A DNA stretch of 64,000 bases from Thermoplasmata archaeon (GTDB lineage Archaea; Thermoplasmatota; Thermoplasmata; Thermoplasmatales; GCA-001856825): the NCBI GenBank assembly GCA_021792255.1, contig JAJYUZ010000005.1, forward strand, positions 21,115-85,114, written 5' to 3'. Both the position numbers and the translations under genes were made by a program. This document shows, in pieces, positions 8,716 through 17,125 of the stretch; within the stretch, counting starts at the first letter, position 1, and each line of letters begins with the position of its first letter. The notes beneath the pieces are model-generated. The model did not search any database, was not told the DNA's origin, and was given only the letters and a program-made list of their open reading frames with translations.

Positions 8716-8719
8716 CTAC

Positions 8720-9177
8720 ACTCTCTGGTATTCTAAGATGTTTCCTAGACCCAAAACAATTATCATGGTTTTTCTAAGTTTGAGCGATGCGTTTTCGGTT
8801 TCGGGATAATCAAGTTGTTTACAATTTAGATTTGCCTACTCCAGGGTATTGCGGAGGTCAGCTCTAGGGTGATGATATCACTACCTTGCCACAGATTAAT
8901 GATTAACATCCGTACCATAAGAAGACAAAAATCTACAGGACTACGAAGCAGAATTGAAAAGATAGAAACTTCAAAAGGGATGAAAAGTGCGATATTGCAC
9001 TTTATTTTTGAACTGAGATATGTAACGAGGCTGTTCCCAAAACGTTTAAAAGGGAAATGTATGACAATTTTCAGTTTCAAAACAGACATTAGCATTTGTA
9101 AAGTTTATTTCCCTGTTAAATATTTGGAATTTCCAGTCGTCTGAAAAATGTCATATTATGGAAGACAAATCCATGAT
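8720..9177. other. gene-free stretch before the S-layer candidate
   Basis: About 460 bases without a convincing gene. A 91-codon open frame (8869-9144, plus strand) has no recognisable motif and an odd composition, and was not accepted. A TATA-like CGTTTAAAAGG near 9040 could serve a longer leader for the downstream surface-protein gene. Confidence 0.4.
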
Positions 9178-9214
9178 GCTTAAATAGTATGGTTCTTCTC
9201 CTAAAGTTGGAGGT
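9178..9214 (+). promoter_or_regulatory. TATA box and Shine-Dalgarno site of the S-layer candidate
   Basis: GCTTAAATAG (9178-9187) is a TATA box. GGAGGT (9209-9214) is a strong Shine-Dalgarno sequence 8 bases before the ATG at 9223. With the usual TATA-to-start distance, transcription would begin almost at the Shine-Dalgarno, giving a leader of only about 15 bases. Most other promoters here are leaderless, so this gene has an unusual and probably strong initiation signal. Confidence 0.6.
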
Positions 9215-9222
9215 TTTTAATA

Positions 9223-12200
9223 ATGTATAAACCCAACAACAGAAAATTGCTTACGGTATTGATCAGTATAGCAATGGTATTCAGTGCTTTCGCAATATTA
9301 GCTCTAACAACAACGCCAGCAGCCGCTGTAACCCCAACACAATCATTTACTCTAACGCCTAACACTGCTCTTGCATCGTATAGCTCTAGTCTCTATGTCG
9401 CATCTAGCTCCGTGACTTTCCCATCTGGAGCGACCATTTACGCAGAATGGAGTACCACCGGGGCTTGGTCCGGATTACCGCCTCTCTGGGCTCATCTAGT
9501 ATCGGGACAAACATCAATTGTGGGACTAGTTGCCCCCCCTTTCAATGAAGCAAGTGGCAGTGGGCCGTGGTACCTTCTGGTATCGTCAACCCAAGATGGT
9601 ACTAGCGGAACTTTCGCTTCTGAAGCCATATCGGCGGTCTCTTCAGTCCCAAGTGTTACAACCACGCAGGCGAGCGGATATGTTGGCAGCACAGTCAACG
9701 TCACTGGCTCAAGTTTCCCAGACAATAGCCCTGTAAACGTATACTTCCTGCACAATCCATCGACAGCTACAAATTTCACAGCTGCAGTTCTTATGACGAC
9801 AGCGACAGCAAATGCAACTGGAGTACTATCTACGAGTTTCACCGTGCCAACTACGGTATATGGAAATTATGGCGTAATCGTTCTTGATACGAACGGAACA
9901 ACAACCGTATATGGCTACGATTCTGCTCATTCGTGGTACGTACCTTACTCTGTCGAAGCATCAGTGACCGTTAGTTACAGCAGCGGCAGTTCTATCTACG
10001 CCGGACAAAGCTTCAGCGTATCTGGAACAGGATTTGCGGCAGCTGGTACAGTCGCTATAAGCGACAATGATGTCAACGCATCGGGTACACTAAAAACAAC
10101 GCCATCCACAATCACGGTAGGAAGTGACGGAACATTCACCGCGACCGTTTCAACATTGGGAGCCACATTTGCGGCACTATCCGCTTCAGCACTTGCAACA
10201 ACTGTTTCCGCAACAGAAACTGGAGTTTCACCTACAGCTACGTCCACTCTTAATGTTACGGGTGGAAGTATAACGGTGTCTCCTGGAACAATTTCGCCAG
10301 GTGGATCCTTCACTTTGACGGGTGTCAATTTCTATCCTGGAGGAAGTATAGCAGCAGATTCAATCACGGTCACTTCAGCAACACTTACTAACTCTGCAGT
10401 AACTGTCTCTTCTACGGGTACGTTCACCGTCAGTGTCTCTACCCTTAAGTTTACGGGAACCCTAACATCGAACAACAAACAAACGGTAACTGCGCCTGAA
10501 ACTCTACCATCTCCAGTGACAATAGGCGGTAGTGGTGTTTACTCTGCAACTGGAAAGGTCAACATCGCGGGACCTCAGATAACAGTGACATATCCTTCTG
10601 GATATTCTCTGACCGCATCTGAGAATGTAACAGTATCTGGAACGAATTTCTTCCCGGGAGCAACCATAAGCGCTAATTCAATAACGTTTGCGGGAATAGC
10701 CGGAACTAACGCAGCATATGCTGTTACGTCCTCTGGCTCGTTCAGCATCCAGTTCACGGTTCCAACGGCTTCAGCACTATCCTCAACAGCCCTAGGTGTG
10801 CACCACATTGCAGTCACTCAGACTATGCCAGGTGGACTAGCTTACACAAACACCACTTTGTACGTAAATGCAATATACAGTAAACCAACTGTGAACAATA
10901 CTGGAATAGAGGTTGCATTATCATCTTCTGCATCAGCCTCAACATCAATCGCTCAACAGAACGTTGGAACGACAATCTACTACTATCTCTTCGGATATCC
11001 TGCGGCCCAGACGGTCTCACTCTACATGGGCTCAGTGCAGGTAGTCTCCAGCATAGTGACGGACGCTAACGGAGCATTCTCCGGAACGTTCGCAATTCCA
11101 GCACTACCCGGATCTGTAGCTGGAGTCGCATATGCCGTTCAGACACAATCTGCATTTGGACTGCAAGCACACACTTACTCCACTGTATCTGTATCACCTG
11201 TGATAACCTTCAGCGCAACCGAGAGCTACTTCACAAACTATGGACTTCTCGCGAGTGGTGATTACTTCAACATTACGGGAACAGGCTTTGACTCTCTCGC
11301 AACGGTTACAATAACCGACGCTGCATCTGTCACGGGAACAGTCGCTTCTTCAGTGACGACCGATGTCTACGGTAGTTTCACTGCTGAAATGCAGGTTACA
11401 AGTACCAGCCTGACTTCAAACATCGTGGATGATGTCACTGCAGCAACCTCAGCAGGGGCAACATACACCATCACCGGCGCGTTCACAGAATTGGGCACAC
11501 CAACCTTGTCGCTGTCAGAATCCATCGCGACAACTGGCGACACAGTAACAGCAACTGTCGGAAATGCAATTGACACATCAATCGCACCCGTTTCGTACTC
11601 GGTAACTGGTCCAATGGGCGCGACTCTTACAGGCTTGACCCATTCTTCCCCCAGCGGGACAATCAGTGTGACAGATTCCACTAACGGAACTGCAACCGAG
11701 ACTCTGGCAGCAAACGTTACTGGTTTCCCAGGTGCGAGTGCAGTATTCCTGCTCTCTATACCAGGAAGCACTGGATACCTGCTGAATTCAACAGGCGGTC
11801 ATAGCGTCAGCGCAACTCTGGGCGGATCATTTACGGTATACGCAATCGGATTTGGATCGGGCAGCTACGTCAACCTCGGTGCAACGGGATCACTAGCACC
11901 TACGGGAGGTAGTTCTTCTTTGACCACACACGGAGGATTCATATTCTCTTCAGTAGGTATACCCCTTTCCTCTGCGGTTGGTACATACCTAATATACGGA
12001 CAACAGGCTGCCACATCTGGAGGATCTCCCACTTACACCACAAGCCTAACGGGATCGCTGGTAGTTTCTTTCGCCGCAAATCTGACACTTGGCGCTTACA
12101 ATGGCAACATCGGCAGTACAGTATCTGTAACTCCAAACGGGCTAGTCGCAGATCACTACTATAATCTCTACTTCGGAACAATGCTCCTGAGTTCTTCACC

Positions 12201-13353
12201 GTTCTTGGGATCTGCAGTACCTGGAACGTTCGTAGTTCCACTGGTTCCTGCTGGAACATATAACGTGTCTATAGTGCCTCTGGGATCAACTACACCTGCA
12301 GCATCGGCCGTCTTCACAGTGACCGTCACGACAGAATTCAGCCTCAGCGTTGACGCCCCTACGGCCTTCCCCGGACAGATAGTGACATTCGCCTGGAAAG
12401 TTGCCAACACAGCTCCTAGCACAAGCGTCTTCTTGACTAGCGGGTACTATGGAGCAACGACTGTAACGGTCTATCTAAACGGAACGGCCTTTGAGACTAT
12501 ACCTGTTTCTCCAAACGTTGCGGTTACCTACACTTGGCTGAATGGTTCATTCCAGATGCCAAACGATAACGTCGGCACATACTGGACATTGACGCTCTCA
12601 TATATGCAGGTACAATACGGCTCTACGAAGACGGTTTCCGCTACGACTGGCACTGGTGCATACATCCAGCTCGTATCTGGAAATGGCGCACTGCTCACTG
12701 GAATAACATCGAACCAGACAGCAACACTCTTGGCAGACATCAACAGCACGTTAAAGACATCAATGAAAGTTCCGCTCTCCGAGCTAAATGCAACAGTAGT
12801 GGCACTTAACAGCACTTCAGCTAAAATAACAACAGCATTCGGTAATATGACAGCAACACTCAAAGCAATCAACGCTTCAGTCAACGCGATAGTGGCTGGA
12901 CAGGTCATAGTCACGACAGACCTCGGAACAATAACGACCAGCTTGGCCTCTATGAACGCAACACTTGCGTCTGTAAGTGGAAATTTAGCTACGGTCGTCA
13001 CTTCGGTTGGAACAATAACAACGTCTCTCAGCAACATCAACGCAACTGTAGCATCCAACGGACAGAAACTTGTGACCATCACCACGGACCTAGGAACGCT
13101 CTCAGGAACGATCACCAGCGTCTCTGGTAAAGTAGCTACAATCAGCACTCAGCTCGGAACAATGCAGACAAACGTGTCGCAGATACAGGGATACACCAGC
13201 CAAATAAGCAACAATACAAAGACCATTGGTACCCTTGAGATATTCCTTGTCGTCATCATAGTGCTTGTACTGATAACACTGGTGCTTGCCTTAATGGCAA
13301 TAAGCGGAGTGAACAAGGTATCCAAAAAGGTCAATGAAGAGAAGAAGCAGTAA
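9223..13353 (+). CDS. candidate S-layer protein with C-terminal coiled coil and membrane anchor
   Basis: A 1376-residue exported protein. A signal peptide spans about residues 9-36 (ends near TPAAAV). The body is almost free of Cys and charge, Ser/Thr/Ala/Gly-rich, and built of Ig-like beta units recalling IPT/TIG domains, each with a VxVSGTxFxPG core (for example LTGVNFYPGG and VSGTNFFPGA). From about residue 1110 comes a block conserved in the paralogue at 57547 (QMPNDN, NGALLTGIT, VPLSELNA), then about 160 residues of Thr/Ser/Val/Ile-rich, hendecad-like helix, then a membrane helix (IFLVVIIVLVLITLVLALM) and a lysine-rich cytoplasmic tail. The layout recalls a fusion of an outer S-layer protein with a SlaB-type coiled-coil anchor. 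There are dozens of N-x-S/T sequons. Its strong Shine-Dalgarno suggests abundant expression. The S-layer role is inferred. Confidence 0.75.
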   Translation: MYKPNNRKLLTVLISIAMVFSAFAILALTTTPAAAVTPTQSFTLTPNTALASYSSSLYVASSSVTFPSGATIYAEWSTTGAWSGLPPLWAHLVSGQTSIVGLVAPPFNEASGSGPWYLLVSSTQDGTSGTFASEAISAVSSVPSVTTTQASGYVGSTVNVTGSSFPDNSPVNVYFLHNPSTATNFTAAVLMTTATANATGVLSTSFTVPTTVYGNYGVIVLDTNGTTTVYGYDSAHSWYVPYSVEASVTVSYSSGSSIYAGQSFSVSGTGFAAAGTVAISDNDVNASGTLKTTPSTITVGSDGTFTATVSTLGATFAALSASALATTVSATETGVSPTATSTLNVTGGSITVSPGTISPGGSFTLTGVNFYPGGSIAADSITVTSATLTNSAVTVSSTGTFTVSVSTLKFTGTLTSNNKQTVTAPETLPSPVTIGGSGVYSATGKVNIAGPQITVTYPSGYSLTASENVTVSGTNFFPGATISANSITFAGIAGTNAAYAVTSSGSFSIQFTVPTASALSSTALGVHHIAVTQTMPGGLAYTNTTLYVNAIYSKPTVNNTGIEVALSSSASASTSIAQQNVGTTIYYYLFGYPAAQTVSLYMGSVQVVSSIVTDANGAFSGTFAIPALPGSVAGVAYAVQTQSAFGLQAHTYSTVSVSPVITFSATESYFTNYGLLASGDYFNITGTGFDSLATVTITDAASVTGTVASSVTTDVYGSFTAEMQVTSTSLTSNIVDDVTAATSAGATYTITGAFTELGTPTLSLSESIATTGDTVTATVGNAIDTSIAPVSYSVTGPMGATLTGLTHSSPSGTISVTDSTNGTATETLAANVTGFPGASAVFLLSIPGSTGYLLNSTGGHSVSATLGGSFTVYAIGFGSGSYVNLGATGSLAPTGGSSSLTTHGGFIFSSVGIPLSSAVGTYLIYGQQAATSGGSPTYTTSLTGSLVVSFAANLTLGAYNGNIGSTVSVTPNGLVADHYYNLYFGTMLLSSSPFLGSAVPGTFVVPLVPAGTYNVSIVPLGSTTPAASAVFTVTVTTEFSLSVDAPTAFPGQIVTFAWKVANTAPSTSVFLTSGYYGATTVTVYLNGTAFETIPVSPNVAVTYTWLNGSFQMPNDNVGTYWTLTLSYMQVQYGSTKTVSATTGTGAYIQLVSGNGALLTGITSNQTATLLADINSTLKTSMKVPLSELNATVVALNSTSAKITTAFGNMTATLKAINASVNAIVAGQVIVTTDLGTITTSLASMNATLASVSGNLATVVTSVGTITTSLSNINATVASNGQKLVTITTDLGTLSGTITSVSGKVATISTQLGTMQTNVSQIQGYTSQISNNTKTIGTLEIFLVVIIVLVLITLVLALMAISGVNKVSKKVNEEKKQ

Positions 13354-13361
13354 ACTCAACT

Positions 13362-13398
13362 GATTTTTTCCTTTTTTATTTTTTATTCCATTTTTATT
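13362..13398 (+). terminator. T-rich terminator after the S-layer candidate
   Basis: Runs of T (ATTTTTTCCTTTTTTATTTT and more) begin eight bases after the stop codon, a typical strong archaeal terminator. Confidence 0.6.
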
Positions 13399-13517
13399 GG
13401 CTAAATTCATTCTTGGATTGTAAGTTGCGGACATCATCGCGCAAGTTGCTAAATGCATTTCAGTCACAGCTTGGGAACGTGTGAAAAGTATTATTATTCA
13501 AAAAGGAATCGAAGTTT

Positions 13518-14621
13518 GTGCGAAAGATACTGTTACTTCTGATCGTTATACTGACTCTCATCTCTCCTGCTATCCCATTAACCAACGGAACATCTCCCCA
13601 GAACTACTCGGTCACATTCAGCGAAACGGGGCTTCCCCAGAACTTGAGCTGGTACGTCCTTGTGAACGGGGTGGGAACAACTGCGGACAGTCCAAACATA
13701 ACGTTCTCCGAGCCAAATGGAACTTATCCGTATTTGGTCGGAGATTCTCATGGCTTTCCCGTGACACCACAGCAGGGTAACTTTGTGGTCAATGGCACAG
13801 GTATCCATATCAGCGTTCAATTCGCAGTTCCGTATTACAACGTCACATTCGAAGAGACAGGTCTTCCGAGAGGGTTCAATTGGCAGATAGATTTTGCGGG
13901 AAAGACCGTACAGATGAACAACAGCAGTTACGAATTCAGAGAGTACAACGGCTCTCATCCCTTCACCATTGCCTCAGGCAACAGTAAGTACAGGCCGGTA
14001 CCTTCATCAGGCGTAATAGTCGTTTCCGGTTCTAATCTCACGGAATCGATCGTATTCAAGAAGGTCGAATACACCGTCACCTTTGAGGAGCAGGGGCTCG
14101 CAACGGGGACTACCTGGAATGTGAACGTTTCCGGACAGAACAAGAGCTCCAACGGAACTGTCATAGATTTCAATCTGACGAACGGGTCATATCGTTATTC
14201 CGTCTCTATGATTCAAGGGTACAGCCTTAGTGGTGGCCTTCGCAACTTTACGATTAACGGGACGAATCTGACCTTTAATATTTCATTCTCTCCTCCTCTG
14301 CCTTACACCTTCATAGTCACCGGTCTGGGAACGGGGGCAACCTGGTATCTTGAAATAGGTGGCTCCAAATACACTTCGAACGGGTCGTTTATCACCGTGT
14401 ACCTCTTTCCAGCCAATTACAGCTACAGGGTTGTGCTTCCTTACGGTTATTCTGCAAGCAATACCGTCGGTACGATAGGCAGTTCCAATGACGTGGTTTT
14501 CATAAGTGCGACAAACGTTCTCATGGAATACGTTGTTGTCATTGCTCTGGTGGTAGTCATTGACCTGATCCTGGCATTCTTTCTGTTAAGACGGAGATCA
14601 AGGAAGATCCAGAAACAGTGA
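13518..14621 (+). CDS. membrane-anchored surface protein with four ETGLP-type repeats
   Basis: A 367-residue exported protein that starts at GTG 13518. A signal peptide (ILLLLIVILTLISPAIPL) is followed by four repeats: VTFSETGLPQNLSWYVLVNG, VTFEETGLPRGFNWQIDFAG, VTFEEQGLATGTTWNVNVSG and a divergent VTGLGTGATWYLEIGG. A membrane helix (YVVVIALVVVIDLILAFFLL) and basic tail end the protein. TATA-like AGTATTATTATTC (about 13486-13498) lies some 25 bases upstream, so a leaderless transcript is likely. It is a short relative of the 964-residue protein at 2671 and of the C-terminal half of the thermopsin-like protein at 61219. Its role is unknown, probably extracellular binding or a structural spacer. 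Confidence 0.75.
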   Translation: MRKILLLLIVILTLISPAIPLTNGTSPQNYSVTFSETGLPQNLSWYVLVNGVGTTADSPNITFSEPNGTYPYLVGDSHGFPVTPQQGNFVVNGTGIHISVQFAVPYYNVTFEETGLPRGFNWQIDFAGKTVQMNNSSYEFREYNGSHPFTIASGNSKYRPVPSSGVIVVSGSNLTESIVFKKVEYTVTFEEQGLATGTTWNVNVSGQNKSSNGTVIDFNLTNGSYRYSVSMIQGYSLSGGLRNFTINGTNLTFNISFSPPLPYTFIVTGLGTGATWYLEIGGSKYTSNGSFITVYLFPANYSYRVVLPYGYSASNTVGTIGSSNDVVFISATNVLMEYVVVIALVVVIDLILAFFLLRRRSRKIQKQ

Positions 14622-14661
14622 GCAGATGTCTTCGGAATCTGCAGACAGAAGGGGTGAAACC

Positions 14662-14703
14662 AATATTATTAAGGAGGGGGTGTACGATTGATTTTTAGGA
14701 GGT
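14662..14703 (+). promoter_or_regulatory. TATA-like element and Shine-Dalgarno of a small ORF
   Basis: AATATTATT (14662-14670) could act as a TATA box. AGGAGGT (14697-14703) is a near-perfect Shine-Dalgarno 7 bases before a TTG. The spacing between the two elements and the start resembles that of the S-layer candidate at 9223. Confidence 0.4.
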
Positions 14704-14710
14704 CTAAAAG

Positions 14711-14815
14711 TTGAACATTTTACTTACATTATTAGGAACGGTCTTCCTGTTTAGAGGACAAGACCAAGCTGATCAGAACCAACTCAGCTCTCAGGGCACG
14801 GATCTATCAAAATGA
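14711..14815 (+). CDS. possible 34-residue small membrane or secreted protein
   Basis: A TTG start 7 bases after AGGAGGT opens a 34-codon frame ending at TGA 14813-14815. The product has a hydrophobic N-terminus (MNILLTLLGTVFLF) and a polar Gln/Ser/Asp-rich C-terminus (QDQADQNQLSSQG), so it would be a single-span membrane peptide or a tiny exported protein. The strong Shine-Dalgarno in an otherwise mostly leaderless genome is the main support. No family is recognised, and the TTG start keeps confidence modest. Confidence 0.4.
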   Translation: MNILLTLLGTVFLFRGQDQADQNQLSSQGTDLSK

Positions 14816-14872
14816 TAATCAGGAGAACATGAGCACAGTATTCAATTCAACCCAATTCTGTCACAGATTTAT

Positions 14873-16786
14873 TCAACCCTGAATGTTCACCAGCTTGATC
14901 TCAAGTGAAACCACACTTATTCCTACCGTCAGGGGCTGTCCGTTTGTAGTCAATTCAAGCGCTGGTCGATACTCTACGAAGTACGAAGGAAACTGCTGAT
15001 AAACGGTATAGTCCACATAGTTGCCGCTTACCTGAAGATCAGAGATACGAGTGGGAGAAGAGGAAATGACAGTACCATTCCCCACCGAAGTTGTCTCGTA
15101 TATATCAGCGGATGTCAGCACAGATTTGGATCCATTTACCATTAACACGTAAGTCATCTGGTATTCTCCAGGGGGGAGATAGTCGGAGTTTCCGCTGAAA
15201 ACCGTTTGATTATAGCTTGTTCCCGGAGCCAAGTTAGTATTAATGGAATAGTTCATGATAAGCGGCACGAAAAGAATTGGGCTGGAGTGATAGTGAAGCT
15301 TGAATATGGTCACGCTGGATATTGACTCATAGATGCCGTAAGACGAGTTGTTCAGGAAATGCTGGGCCCAGAACGGGCTGAATCCCACGTAATCGGGAAG
15401 GGGTACCGTGGCAACGGGTAGTGAACTGACGACGGCATAATCCACCGTTTGATTGTCGTACGTACCGGGCATATAGAAGTACAACCGGTTGGTGAGCTGA
15501 GGGAAAGCCTTCTGGGCAAAGACGGAAGCATTCTGAGGTATATCGGAGAATGCGACGCTCAGGTATTTGTCTTCCTGAGAAACATTCAGCTCGGAATGAA
15601 GGGTACCGTTCTGGATGTTTGTGACGCTAAAAGGTGAATACAGCAGGAAAGAGAGAAACATGGCTACGATCAGCACTATCATCAGTTTTCTAAGATCGTT
15701 CTTCTGCCATTTTAACCTCGATATATTGTAGGATAGTCCCAGAAAAAGGAAGGCAGAGAACAAGAACGTATAGTGGCTAAGGATATCGTAGTACGGTGGA
15801 AAGTTGCCGTAGAAGATGACAAGGAAGAACGGCAGGATAAACAGGGAATAAGGGCTCAGCAGGGGAATGAAGAGGAAGCCGGACAAGACGCCATAGAGAT
15901 AGTTGAGTTTCAGGCCCACGTTACCGGTGAAGCTACCGATAACCGAACCTAGGAGAGTTTCTGTTGCAGCGCTAGGCTGAACCGATCCGGTCCTATGTAG
16001 ATAAAACGAAAAGAGATAGGAAAGCGGGTATGTAACTGTTACCAAAACCACTATGATCATTAATCCGGCAAACAAAACCAGCAGGCTGTTTCTGTAGGAA
16101 CGTACAATTTTATCCAGTGTTCCGTCCCTCTTTCTGGTAATTCTCGCAAGGAATCTGTACGAATAACCTTCATTCCTATAGTCCTCTATCAAAAAGAAGA
16201 TGGCCACGATAAACGGCGAGACAAATGATGTGAGTGCCCCTAAGAGGCCAATTACGACGGATGTCAAATAGTTCCTTCTTCTGAAGAAGTAGTAACTCAT
16301 CAGAACAAAAGTGGGCAGCAGGATCTCGAACTCTGGGCCATTCGTGATCATGCCATAATTGGAAGGAAACAAGAGATAGACGAGCTGAAGAGTGAATGCC
16401 CATGACAGAGATTCGGTCTCTTCTCTAACGATCTTGAACAGAAAATACGATCCTATCGAGATCCACAGAGCTTCAAACACTACAAATGAGACCGGTGAAT
16501 TGTAAATGAACACCAAAGGGGCCAGCAGTGTGTATATCAGGTCTCCATTGGAATTTGGATTTATGGTCTGACCTGGCAAACCCGCTAAAACGTGAGTTTG
16601 AAAAAATGTATAGAGTAAGTGGTAGTTGTAGCCCAGATCTACAACATAGAAATTGTACCCGTTGTAGAAGTTAACGAAGAACCAGGCAAATAGGATTGAA
16701 AATACGATTGTAACAATCGCGGATATCAAATCAAACGCATCTAACTTTCTGGGGAATTTGTTCCTCGAAAGGATGCAAGTACTCAT
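14873..16786 (-). CDS. DUF2079 membrane protein (GT-C-like)
   Basis: A 637-residue polytopic protein of the DUF2079 family. A first membrane segment (about residues 22-42) is followed by an extracytoplasmic loop holding the VVDLGYNYHLLY motif, matching the DLG motif of the family that resembles the acidic loop of GT-C glycosyltransferases. About ten more hydrophobic helices run to about residue 390, and a 240-residue soluble extracytoplasmic C-terminal domain follows (N-x-S/T sequons, Tyr-rich). A paralogue lies at 35771. Involvement in lipid-linked sugar transfer or surface glycan assembly is an inference from fold and neighbourhood. Biochemical function is unproven for the family. Confidence 0.75.
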   Translation of the reverse strand: MSTCILSRNKFPRKLDAFDLISAIVTIVFSILFAWFFVNFYNGYNFYVVDLGYNYHLLYTFFQTHVLAGLPGQTINPNSNGDLIYTLLAPLVFIYNSPVSFVVFEALWISIGSYFLFKIVREETESLSWAFTLQLVYLLFPSNYGMITNGPEFEILLPTFVLMSYYFFRRRNYLTSVVIGLLGALTSFVSPFIVAIFFLIEDYRNEGYSYRFLARITRKRDGTLDKIVRSYRNSLLVLFAGLMIIVVLVTVTYPLSYLFSFYLHRTGSVQPSAATETLLGSVIGSFTGNVGLKLNYLYGVLSGFLFIPLLSPYSLFILPFFLVIFYGNFPPYYDILSHYTFLFSAFLFLGLSYNISRLKWQKNDLRKLMIVLIVAMFLSFLLYSPFSVTNIQNGTLHSELNVSQEDKYLSVAFSDIPQNASVFAQKAFPQLTNRLYFYMPGTYDNQTVDYAVVSSLPVATVPLPDYVGFSPFWAQHFLNNSSYGIYESISSVTIFKLHYHSSPILFVPLIMNYSINTNLAPGTSYNQTVFSGNSDYLPPGEYQMTYVLMVNGSKSVLTSADIYETTSVGNGTVISSSPTRISDLQVSGNYVDYTVYQQFPSYFVEYRPALELTTNGQPLTVGISVVSLEIKLVNIQG

Positions 16787-17125
16787 ATTAGTTCCACTTA
16801 ACTACTTGACCTTAATTAGTTTTCTCAGGAAATAGAACAAATTGGGAAAAGTTGACAAAATCTTGAATTTGAAAACGTTTTCACTTTAGCCTTGAAATCG
16901 GTGTCTGAAAAATTTATGATACTAGCAATAAGATAACAATTTATCTATGGTCTTTAATGACCGCTTTGATTCTTCCGTAGATAGAATGAAGCACAATTCG
17001 CTGTATATTTCATCAAAGTAATCTCATTTCCCTCTATTCTATCGAATCTGTTTGAGCATAGCGCCCAAATTTTGAACAAAAAGTAAGATTCAAAGAACAA
17101 AGAAAGGATGACTTCAAGAGTACTT
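16787..17125. other. AT-rich intergenic stretch
   Basis: 339 bases between two minus-strand genes. It is very AT-rich, and no ORF, repeat or hairpin was recognised. Confidence 0.4.

Noticed and set aside
5694..8716. Integrated element bounded by the tRNA-Met at 767 as attachment site
   Set aside because: No second copy of the tRNA 3' end was noticed near the recombinase, and ordinary-looking genes lie between.
8869..9144. 91-codon plus-strand frame upstream of the S-layer candidate
   Set aside because: No recognisable motif, no TATA or Shine-Dalgarno at the right distance, and unusual composition with many rare residues.
12528..13148. 206-codon open frame on the minus strand inside the first S-layer candidate
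   Set aside because: It mirrors the repetitive Thr/Ser/Ala codons of the real gene on the other strand, has no start signal, and several similar shadows occur in both S-layer genes.
13481..13780. 99-codon frame overlapping the start of the 367-residue surface protein
   Set aside because: It overlaps a signal peptide and ETGLP repeats in the better frame and has no features of its own.
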